Below, piece by piece: positions 34,963 through 41,984 of a DNA stretch of 64,000 nucleotides. This stretch comes from Acidovorax radicis. Lineage in GTDB: Bacteria; Pseudomonadota; Gammaproteobacteria; Burkholderiales; Burkholderiaceae_C. Position 1 is the first letter of the stretch. Every line of letters begins with the position of its first letter. Location of the stretch: contig NZ_CP075184.1 in the NCBI RefSeq assembly GCF_020510705.1, forward strand, positions 4,216,001 through 4,280,000, written 5' to 3'. Both the position numbers and the translations under genes were made by a program. The notes beneath the pieces are model-generated. The model was not told where the DNA came from. It saw nothing but the letters and a program-made list of their open reading frames with translations, and did no database searches.

Positions 34963-35610
34963 TCACTTAAAGAGCTGGACAATTTCTTTCCAGTTTCCCA
35001 AGACGACTGAGATTGCTGTCGATGCAACGATACTGATGACGGCCCAGCGAACGGTGGCCTCTACACCTGACCTCCCTTCAAGCTGGACAGGCCGGATGAT
35101 GTTCTTGTACACATCCTCGTATTTATCAGCCACTGCGGAAACGCCGTTAAGGTATTTCTCTATTTCACCAATTTGTCGAAGAAGAGGTCTCAGAAGCTCG
35201 TTCTCCTCCGCAGACTTTCGAGCAGCACCGAGCTTCTCTCCTGCGCCGTGGATTTCTGACTTTAGGCGATCGGGGTCGAAGGTCAGTATCTCGTTGATGC
35301 GGCGCCTCAGACTTTCCAGATCGTCTTCAATCTCTTTGAGAAGGCCGGCAAGATGACCTGCGGTCTGCTTCGTGCAGCCGACCATGATGATTGGTGCGAA
35401 GCCGTCCTCGCCAATCTCTTCATAGTAGACGATGCCTGCCTCGCTAAGCTCGTAGAGATGTTGGCTAAGGACATTTCCGTTCGAGTACAACGCGCTAATT
35501 TCTTCGAAGAACTCGTCGCGTAGCTTGTCGATGGAGCCTTTCTCGTCCGCATATCGAATGAAGGACGCGAGGAGCCGCGCGGTCCTTGTCTTACTGATCT
35601 CTGTTTTCAT
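34963..35610 (-). CDS. Cassette-encoded hypothetical protein with C-terminal membrane segment
   Basis: 215 residues. The N-terminal part (VLSQHLYELSEAGIVYYEEIGEDG) looks like a winged-helix strand-turn. Then comes a coiled-coil-like region (LAGLLKEIEDDLESLRRRINEIL ... EENELLRPLLRQIGEIEKYL), and a C-terminal hydrophobic helix (AVISIVASTAISVVLG). No family is recognised. It is the gene of the third cassette, between two attC sites. Confidence 0.65.
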   Translation of the reverse strand: MKTEISKTRTARLLASFIRYADEKGSIDKLRDEFFEEISALYSNGNVLSQHLYELSEAGIVYYEEIGEDGFAPIIMVGCTKQTAGHLAGLLKEIEDDLESLRRRINEILTFDPDRLKSEIHGAGEKLGAARKSAEENELLRPLLRQIGEIEKYLNGVSAVADKYEDVYKNIIRPVQLEGRSGVEATVRWAVISIVASTAISVVLGNWKEIVQLFK

Positions 35611-35718
35611 TTCTTATGCACACGCTGACCTCATCAAACTATGGTGGTCCTACGAGGATGTGGCCCGTGCGGTCTAACACCTGAGTTAAGCCGTGCCGCG
35701 AAGCGGCATCGGCTTGAA

Positions 35719-37197
35719 TGATGGGATGGACTCCCCCGTTTGTTTGCGCGAGAGTTGCGCACTGGTCTTCATTGGCGTGGGGATCAGGTCTTCGTCCAAA
35801 CGAAAGGAGTCCGACATGAATGCTACTACCGTGGCCGTGGATCTGGCCAAATCCGTTTTCCAAATCGCCGTGGCCGATGAGCGTTGGCACATCGTTGAAA
35901 CCCAGCGTCTCACACGCACCCAGTTCGAGCGCTGGTTTGCCAACCGTTCTGTCTCGCTGGTTGTCATGGAGGCCTGCGGCTCAGCCCACCACTGGGCACG
36001 CTGGCTCAATGGCCTTGGCATCGAGGTCCGCTTGCTGCCTGCCCAGTACGTGCGCGCCTACGTGCGGCGCAACAAGACCGATGCCACCGACGCCGCCGCT
36101 TTGCTCGAAGCTGCCCGCGCGTCTGACATGCGCCCTGTGCGTGTGAAGTCCGTTGAGCAACAAGCCTTGCAAGGTCTGCACCGCGTGCGCTCGCTCTGGA
36201 TGGGTACGCGCACATCACGCATCAATGCGCTGCGCGGCCTCCTACGCGAGTTCGGCATAGCGATTCCCGTGGGCGCGCGCACTGGGCTGGAGGCAATCAG
36301 CCGGGTGTTGGCCGATCCCGGCTCTGGCGTGCCTGAATTGATCCGAGGCACGGCCCGCTTGCTGGTCCAAGAGGTGCGTTTGCTGGAGGCGCGCATTGCC
36401 CAACTCGAGCGTGAGCTTGCGGCCCTGGCCCGCTTGAGCCCGGCGTGCACCACGCTGCTGTCCATTCCTGGCATTGGTTTGCTCACGGCCACCGCCCTGG
36501 TGGCGGCCACCTCGGGCGATGTGACGCATTTCAAAGATGCACGCCACTTTGCCAGCTGGTTTGGGCTCACGCCACGCGAACACTCCTCGGGCAACTCGCG
36601 TTTCCTGGGCTCGATCTCCAAACGCGGGGACCGCTATTTGCGCATGCTGCTCACGCACGGTGCCAGGAGCGTGTTACGTGCAGCCAAGGTGGCTGATAGC
36701 GCCGGGCGCGAGGTATGCGGCGTGCGCCGCTGGGCATTGGAGGTGCAAAACCGCTCAAACCACAACAAGGCGGCCTGTGCACTGGCCAACAAGCTCGCTC
36801 GGATCTGCTACGCCACGCTCAGGGACAAGACAGCGTTTGGTGAGTCCGAGCGGCTCAGCAGAAAGATCAACCTAGAGAGCTTTGTGATGCCGCTCTGACC
36901 AGTTCACCAACAGCCCAAAGCAGTCACCCAAAAACCCGTTTACGTTTCACCCACGCCGCTTGCGACGAGATTGATTGACCCACATGGCCAACCGGGTACA
37001 CCCCAGACCGTCTGACGCCGATAACTCTTCCGGCAGCTTGCCTGCCGTTTGCAACGATTGGCGCGCCGGTCCCGCAGATTCCATGCTGGCACGGACCACA
37101 ACAGAGTCCACCTCAGATGCCGGATATACGACTGCAGGCGATTCCCCAACAGCCAAAACATCAATCAGTTTCTTGCCCTTGTGGGGGAGTCCATATA
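35719..37197 (+). mobile_element. IS1111-group (IS110 family) element inserted in attC
   Basis: 1479 bp. Subterminal inverted repeats ATGGACTCCCCC (35,726-35,737) and GGGGGAGTCCAT (37,183-37,194) lie 7 bp and 3 bp inside the ends, the arrangement known for IS1111 elements. No target duplication is expected. A group of these elements is known to insert into integron attC sites. Confidence 0.9.
35816..36898 (+). CDS. IS110-family (IS1111 group) DEDD transposase
   Basis: 360 residues from ATG 35816, behind AAAGGAG. The N-terminal RuvC-like DEDD domain shows VAVDLAKSVFQ (Asp9), VVMEACGSAHHW (Glu) and KTDATDAAAL (Asp pair). The C-terminal transposase_20 domain follows (LLSIPGIGLLTATALVAATSGD, FASWFGLTPREHSSG, GDRYLRMLLTHGARS) with the catalytic serine region. 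It is intact. Confidence 0.93.
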   Translation: MNATTVAVDLAKSVFQIAVADERWHIVETQRLTRTQFERWFANRSVSLVVMEACGSAHHWARWLNGLGIEVRLLPAQYVRAYVRRNKTDATDAAALLEAARASDMRPVRVKSVEQQALQGLHRVRSLWMGTRTSRINALRGLLREFGIAIPVGARTGLEAISRVLADPGSGVPELIRGTARLLVQEVRLLEARIAQLERELAALARLSPACTTLLSIPGIGLLTATALVAATSGDVTHFKDARHFASWFGLTPREHSSGNSRFLGSISKRGDRYLRMLLTHGARSVLRAAKVADSAGREVCGVRRWALEVQNRSNHNKAACALANKLARICYATLRDKTAFGESERLSRKINLESFVMPL

Positions 37198-37216
37198 CGA
37201 ACTGTTAGACCGCACC

Positions 37217-37606
37217 CTATGCATATGAAACCTCTACTGGGACCGGTAGTTCACCTGCCTCATGCTGCCAAAGATAGACCGTTGGCCCGAGGACCGCTGG
37301 ATTGTCGGTGGTTGGAAGAAGGACAAGTAAGTCACCAGAGCCGTCGGCGGCTATAGCAACTGCAGAGGGCGGGAAGCCAGGCCAGTCCCTAGCGCTCTCA
37401 GTCTCACCCGGAATGTTGGTGGACGATCTGGCGATGTGTTTCCGGTCGGTCGTGTCGAAGACCGAGAACAGCCCCCAGTAGTCATCAGCAGCTTCGATGG
37501 TTCCGCCGTTCTCAGTGAGGAGGCGTGCTCGGAGCCAAATTGGGAGCGAAACTCCCAACTTCGCTTCAGCTTCCTCTATGAATCTCTCAGTAGTTGGAAA
37601 GGCCAT
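37217..37606 (-). CDS. Cassette-encoded SMI1/KNR4 (SUKH) family protein
   Basis: 129 residues. The SUKH pattern is visible: FIEEAEAKLGVSLPIWLRARLLTENGG, then YWGLFSVFDT and GDLLVLLP...VYLWQHEAGE. SUKH proteins often serve as immunity proteins against secreted toxins, and single-gene forms are common in integron cassettes. attC sites flank the gene on both sides, and its stop lies six bases from the split attC. Confidence 0.8.
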   Translation of the reverse strand: MAFPTTERFIEEAEAKLGVSLPIWLRARLLTENGGTIEAADDYWGLFSVFDTTDRKHIARSSTNIPGETESARDWPGFPPSAVAIAADGSGDLLVLLPTTDNPAVLGPTVYLWQHEAGELPVPVEVSYA

Positions 37607-37611
37607 ACGCG

Positions 37612-37740
37612 GTCTAACGTTCGAGCTAAGCGGGCGCCAGCGGCAGGACGCCAGGCCCGGGCTGGCGAAAATGTACCGCGTACCGCCAGACCGGGCCTGG
37701 TGGCCTGACGTTGGCGCTCCGCTTGAGCGAGGGGTTAGGC
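37612..37740 (-). repeat. attC: Integron attC site of cassette 1
   Basis: Minus strand: R'' GCCTAAC (37,740-37,734), L'' with CGCTCAAGCGGAGCGCC, a long imperfect palindrome, L' CGCTTAGCTCGAAC and R' GTTAGAC (37,618-37,612). All boxes fit the consensus; the site is 129 bp. Confidence 0.9.
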
Positions 37741-37779
37741 CGCACTCCGCACGGTACGCGTTGCGACACCATTGATTCG

Positions 37780-38154
37780 CTACTCGAACACACGTGAGTA
37801 GACCAGGCCCTGATAGGTGTCATGCAGAAGCTCGCTATCCAGAGCGTTCAGTTGCGTGCTGACGCCATGTTCGACAGAGAGCAGCTGAAACTGATGTTCT
37901 GGGTTCTCTTGGATGGTTCGCACTCCATCGAGTGTGCAGAGCAACCCGAACAACGCTCCGTGAACCGAGAGTTCGATGACCGACTTCAGGTTCTCCTTGT
38001 CTGGGGCACTGAGGCCGGCATACCAGGTTGCCGCATGCACGAGCTTCCGTGGGGGCTTCCTTCCTGAAGGCCTCTCGAGCTGGCTTACGGTGTCTTCGAT
38101 AGCGGCTGCGTGAACGTGCTCGACGAGCGCGGATACGAATTGATTGGAGTTCAT
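37780..38154 (-). CDS. Cassette-encoded hypothetical protein, 124 residues
   Basis: Soluble, mainly helical protein (NSNQFVSALVEHVHAAAIEDTV, PDKENLKSVIELSVHGALFGLL, LNALDSELLHDTYQGLVYSRVFE). No family is recognised. It is the first cassette of the array, bounded on the right by a GTTAGGC crossover box at 38,192-38,186. Confidence 0.65.
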   Translation of the reverse strand: MNSNQFVSALVEHVHAAAIEDTVSQLERPSGRKPPRKLVHAATWYAGLSAPDKENLKSVIELSVHGALFGLLCTLDGVRTIQENPEHQFQLLSVEHGVSTQLNALDSELLHDTYQGLVYSRVFE

Positions 38155-38185
38155 TGCTTCGAGGACCGAATGCTTGTTGAGTGCG

Positions 38186-38250
38186 GCCTAACGTAATTTA
38201 GACCGCAAAACCTGCGGGATAAACTGAACCTTGCGGGATATTCTGGGCAC
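38186..38250 (-). other. attI-like recombination point inside a 20-codon frame
   Basis: On the minus strand GTCTAAATTAC-GTTAGGC ends at 38,186 with a good core-site box but no attC palindrome behind it, as in attI or a secondary site. The same stretch contains AGGAG and a GTG start at 38,250, giving a 20-residue frame (starting PRISRKVQFIPQ) whose stop is inside GTTAGGC. A gene may have been cut by cassette insertion, or this is the attI region of a lost integron. Confidence 0.45.
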
Positions 38251-38297
38251 TGATTTCTCCTGTAAGCGGCTTGCAGCCTGGGTGTGCAAGCGCTGAA

Positions 38298-38313
38298 CTG
38301 TTCAAAAAAACAG
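38298..38313. promoter_or_regulatory. LexA (SOS) box
   Basis: CTGT-TCAAAAAA-ACAG fits the LexA consensus CTGT-N8-ACAG exactly, with GTATAAA directly after on the plus strand as possible -10. Integron integrase promoters are known to be LexA-controlled, so this could be the remaining promoter of a lost integrase. It could equally control the short minus-strand frame at 38,250. Confidence 0.6.
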
Positions 38314-38438
38314 GTATAAAAATTCCGGCAAACCCCGCAAGTTTTATTTGGCCAGACTATAGCTTGCTAACTTGCAGCGGCAGGGCTCTTTACAGTCACG
38401 CTTTGGGCTGCAAGCAATTGGGGTACGAATCAATGACC

Positions 38439-38507
38439 GCTTTTTGGGAATGGTGTCCATAGTCGGCTCAGGGCCCTTTGCCGCCAGTGGACACCATTCC
38501 CGAAAGC
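38439..38507. repeat. Long perfect inverted repeat
   Basis: GGGAATGGTGTCCA (38,446-38,459) and TGGACACCATTCCC (38,488-38,501) are perfect 14-bp inverted arms, extended outward by GCTTT / AAAGC. The 28-bp centre has smaller complementary parts. No terminator-like T run follows. The rest of 38,193-38,788 shows no gene. Confidence 0.7.
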
Positions 38508-38788
38508 TGTCATCGGGGCTCAATCCGGCTTGCCCACAGCCCAGAAGAGCCGATAACCTCGTCAAACCGCACCAAGCCATCGCTCTATCCCATCCCGCAA
38601 CCTCGTGTGACTCCGTGGGCGCGTGGATAGCGGATGCCAATCAGCGCTTGACAACCACAACACTAGAGATATAGTTTTGAAATGTTCGGCGCTGCAAATT
38701 TACCGCCTGGGGATCACTCCGTTCGGCGGTTCAAGGATTCCGCCTCGGCCACAAGTGCGTTTTGGTCCTACTGTTCAAGGAGGAATGG

Positions 38789-39103
38789 ATGATGGATGAC
38801 TACATCAAGAAATGCGTCGGTTGCTGGCGCGTTGCCCCGGGATCTTCGGTTTCGCTGCAGCCGGATCTTTGCGGCGTGGTGGGTGTCGGCGCTGGATCTC
38901 TCTCGGCTTGCGGAAGGACGTTACGGGTGGGCGATTCGCTGCGCCTGTGGCGCGGCGAACAGGTGCAATTACAAAACTTGGATGTCGAAGCACCCGCCGA
39001 GTTCAGCTGGACCTACTGCGCGACGCAGCCGAGCTGGCTGGCGTCGACGCGTGCTGCGATAGCCCGGGCGATGATGTCGTGGGGATTCAATGCGGGGAAA
39101 TGA
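38789..39103 (+). CDS. Hypothetical protein upstream of arsR-type gene
   Basis: 104 residues from ATG 38789, behind a strong AAGGAGG. It contains VAPGSSVSLQPDLCGVVGV and GRTLRVGDSLRLWRGEQVQL, which look like a small beta-rich domain, and several cysteines (KKCVGC, TYC). An overlapping frame (38,812-39,120) is also open, but this one has the better start. The family is not recognised. It is 35 bp upstream of the ArsR-type gene and probably in its operon. Confidence 0.45.
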   Translation: MMDDYIKKCVGCWRVAPGSSVSLQPDLCGVVGVGAGSLSACGRTLRVGDSLRLWRGEQVQLQNLDVEAPAEFSWTYCATQPSWLASTRAAIARAMMSWGFNAGK

Positions 39104-39138
39104 CGCCACCAGCAATCTAGTGTCGGAGTGCAACTGAG

Positions 39139-39483
39139 ATGAATGCTGCAGTACCTGAACCGACGCTGGTCGACGAAGATGCGGCGTTGATGCTGGCAGC
39201 CCTCGGTAGCATGCCGAGGCTTGCCATCTTCCGATCGTTGCTTCGGTCGGGTGCACGTGGTCTCAATGTCACCGAGCTTCAAGAAGCCACCCAGATGCCG
39301 GGTTCGACGCTGAAGCATCACGTTTCGGCGCTGGTCGATGCCGGCCTGCTGCAGCAGGAGCGCCGAGCGCGCGAAGTCTATTCGATGGCCCGTTTCCCTG
39401 AAGTCCGCCGCCTTAGCGCCTTCTTGCTGCGCGAATGCTGCGCCGACGAAGGCAGGGCTGCGTTGCAAACCACCTGCAATTGA
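39139..39483 (+). CDS. ArsR-family winged-helix regulator
   Basis: 114 residues. The winged helix-turn-helix is clear: AALMLAALGSMPRLAIFRSLLRSG, LNVTELQEATQMPGSTLKHHVSALVDAGLLQQERRAREVYSM. The alpha-3 helix lacks the ELCVCDL metal motif of ArsR; a CC pair near the C-terminus (LRECCADEG) might bind metal or sense oxidation. Nothing around it shows what it controls, apart from the small gene upstream. Confidence 0.8.
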   Translation: MNAAVPEPTLVDEDAALMLAALGSMPRLAIFRSLLRSGARGLNVTELQEATQMPGSTLKHHVSALVDAGLLQQERRAREVYSMARFPEVRRLSAFLLRECCADEGRAALQTTCN

Positions 39484-40115
39484 GCCTAGGCTTCAGGCCA
39501 TGCGACTGGTTACGCCTGGAAGACGTCAACCCTACCATCGCACCCGACAGCAGCGCAATCAAGAAGCCGGTTGTCTTGGTATAGGGCACTGAGCCAGGCC
39601 AGACGCATCCCACCCCAGGGTTGAATGGACACCGTTGAAGGACCGAAAACCTAGTAAGTTGGAATTCCGCAAGTTGCGCTTGCGATTCCCTTCGCTTTCG
39701 GCCCCGTCCACCTATCACGTCAAACATTGAGCGTCCGCTTTCATTTGTCGCCACAGACCGCTCTTGGCCGGGACCGGCTCCCCAGCAGATCTGCCGTTAG
39801 CCGACCATGACCGGTCGAATCTTTCCACCGAAGGTCAGCTTACGGTCTCGCCAAGCAAGACCCGGTACCGGCCATGAGCAGTCATCGACAGGCCTTCCTT
39901 AAACGTCTGGTCAAGGCTCCGCTCGACTATTGGTAATTGAACAGTTGCCCGGCCAACCCTGCCGATCGAAGTCGACATCTGTGATGGACGCTAGGCCTTG
40001 AGAGAGGTTTCTCGACCTTGCCGGGCAGTGCGGTGGCGTCGGATGTCATAGGCCAGTTTCTGCCCTCGCTTCCGCGCCAAGCCAGGTAGCGATCGCGTTC
40101 AAAACAAACTATCTG
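39484..40115. other. Non-coding stretch with degenerate repeated motifs
   Basis: No gene is seen over 630 bp. Fragments such as GACCCGGTACCGGCCATGAG (39,859) and CAGACCGCTCTTGGCCGG (39,756) belong to a loose family of motifs also found near 33,756 and 44,525. They look like decayed intergenic repeats. Confidence 0.4.
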
Positions 40116-41984
40116 TCAGTCGGGAACTCCGCCAACGACCTCATCGGCGTTGAACCATTCTTCCTGAAGCACGAAGCTTTGGACTCGGTCTGGGGCCGAA
40201 GAATATGCAACGAGTGCGAGGCTTTCCTTTGCACGGCTCGCCGTCACATAAAACAGCCGCTTGGTGCTTTCAACGGTTTTCTCACCCGCTGCTTTGCCCC
40301 CGAACAGGTCTTCGTACTTGAATAAAAAACCTCTTGCCTCTGCGTCATCCATGATGACCATGACACGATCAAACTCAAGCCCTTTCACGCCTTGATGCGT
40401 GTCGAAATGCGCGTCCCCCGAGAGGTACTCCATCATTGGACCGATCTGAGAGAACGGCGCATTCAGAAAGGACTGAATGGCAAGCGCCCGTTCGGTCTGC
40501 CGGTCCTCGCGCTCATCCTCATCGGAAGCTACGGCTTCAGCACTTTCCTCTGACGCGCTGGCTTGAAGGGATTCAGGAATTTCGAGGAGATTGTGTTTTG
40601 CGACGCAGCGCAGAACCTGAAGCAAGGTCGGATTGGCCCCGTCTTTCCAAAGCCCCATCAACACGTCAATTGAAGCATTCACCTGCTTCAGATGTTCCTG
40701 GGTGTCTTTGGCCGCGCGCAAGACCTCTTGCGTGAGGCGCGGGGAGTAGGCTTTAGCGATACGCGCAACAGCAAACCGATCATTGTTCTGCTTGGCATTC
40801 ACGAGCGAAAGCACTTGGTCAGAGAAGAACCGCGATGCAGGCAGCGTCCCGTCGAGGAAGCTGGTACGCCAACCCTCCACGTCATAGAGCGGAGAGAAAG
40901 CATCAAGGAAGCCCAAGCGTGATGCTGCCATCCGATGCTCAAGTGTCAGGGTCTTGATCGTCTTGGGTTCATTCCACTTTTCATCGCCCGTCGTCCTCGA
41001 CATATAGGCTGCGATTTTCTGTTCGGCGGCGGGCTTGTTTGCGAGGTCACTTGGCAGGATGAAGAGACGAACGACGCCATCAACTGCGGCGGCGATGGGC
41101 TGCTGGTGTTGCTGGTCTGTTGAGCTACGGACCTTGTTGATCAGGGCAATGACCCGTTTGGGGCAACGGTAATTGAGCTGCTTTCCGGGGGTCGCCCAAT
41201 CCGGGGGAAGTCCCTGCCCCAGCCCTTCTTTCCCGTCGTTATAGATGCGCTGCATCATGTCTCCGAGAAGGCCAAGAATGAACTTCCCTTTGAGCTTGGC
41301 TTGAACCGCAAACAACGCATCGATCAGATGCTTGTTGGTGTCCTGACTCTCGTCGATGAGCAGGATGGGGTAGCGGCCCGTGAGGATGCTTTGCATAGCA
41401 GGCTTGGTGTGGAGGAAATGCGCCGTCAGTTGCAAGACTTCAGAATGATTCAAAGCATCGCGCCCGCGATTGTCCCCGGTCGGGCTGTACGTGAATGACT
41501 TGACGTTTGGCAGGTTCTGGAGGCGCTTCGTTTTGGACTCAATTTTTCTGAGGCGATCCGTCGATGCCTTCGTGCCCTTTCGACCCTTGGTCTCATCCAC
41601 GTTCAGCTTCGCGATGTCTTCTGCCAGGTCAACGCGCAGCCATTCACGGATATCGTGGTTGAGGCCTTCGATCAAAGACCAGGCAAAGCTATGAATTGTG
41701 CGAACGTCGATCAGCGGATCAAACAGCAGCCGCCTCTTGATTTCGTCACTGGCTGCATTCGTGAAAGTGATGACCCCCACGCGCTGTCCTTTGACCCGGA
41801 GACGCTCGCTCAGAGTCGTCTGCACATGCTGTAGCGCAGTCACAAGGGAGCGCGTCTTTCCAGAACCAGCACCAGCAAAAAGGAAGAAGCTCTTCGGGGT
41901 ATCCAGATTCAAGCAAGCCGCGATCTCTTCATCAACATGAGCATCAGCGATATCCGTGCTCGCAACGGCTGTCTGGCGACTCAT
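40116..41984 (-). CDS. gajB: Gabija-type UvrD-like helicase GajB
   Basis: 622 residues. Superfamily 1 helicase motifs are visible: Q-like start, Walker A FLFAGAGSGKT (38-44), motif Ia GVITFTNAAS, DExx box LLIDESQDTN, motif III LLGDMMQRIY, motif V HQGVKGLEFDRVMV and motif VI LFYVTASRAKESL. In Gabija GajB is activated by DNA ends produced by GajA. The length is somewhat above the roughly 500 residues of the best-studied GajB. The start overlaps the gajA stop by four bases (ATGA), so the pair is one operon. Confidence 0.85.
   Translation of the reverse strand: MSRQTAVASTDIADAHVDEEIAACLNLDTPKSFFLFAGAGSGKTRSLVTALQHVQTTLSERLRVKGQRVGVITFTNAASDEIKRRLLFDPLIDVRTIHSFAWSLIEGLNHDIREWLRVDLAEDIAKLNVDETKGRKGTKASTDRLRKIESKTKRLQNLPNVKSFTYSPTGDNRGRDALNHSEVLQLTAHFLHTKPAMQSILTGRYPILLIDESQDTNKHLIDALFAVQAKLKGKFILGLLGDMMQRIYNDGKEGLGQGLPPDWATPGKQLNYRCPKRVIALINKVRSSTDQQHQQPIAAAVDGVVRLFILPSDLANKPAAEQKIAAYMSRTTGDEKWNEPKTIKTLTLEHRMAASRLGFLDAFSPLYDVEGWRTSFLDGTLPASRFFSDQVLSLVNAKQNNDRFAVARIAKAYSPRLTQEVLRAAKDTQEHLKQVNASIDVLMGLWKDGANPTLLQVLRCVAKHNLLEIPESLQASASEESAEAVASDEDEREDRQTERALAIQSFLNAPFSQIGPMMEYLSGDAHFDTHQGVKGLEFDRVMVIMDDAEARGFLFKYEDLFGGKAAGEKTVESTKRLFYVTASRAKESLALVAYSSAPDRVQSFVLQEEWFNADEVVGGVPD

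Larger units (their letters stand above)
35672..37210 (-). repeat. attC: Integron attC site of cassette 2, split by IS1111
   Basis: Joining 35,672-35,718 to 37,198-37,210 restores a 60-bp attC. On the minus strand it runs GTCTAACAGTTCGTTCAAG ... GGTGTTAGAC with a CCGCTTCGCGG-type loop, very close to the attC of aadA cassettes. The insertion lies within the L'' half. Confidence 0.88.

Noticed and set aside
38812-39120. 102-codon plus-strand frame overlapping the gene at 38789
   Set aside because: Arg/Gly/Ala-rich composition typical of a shadow frame in GC-rich DNA; the alternative frame has a strong ribosome site.
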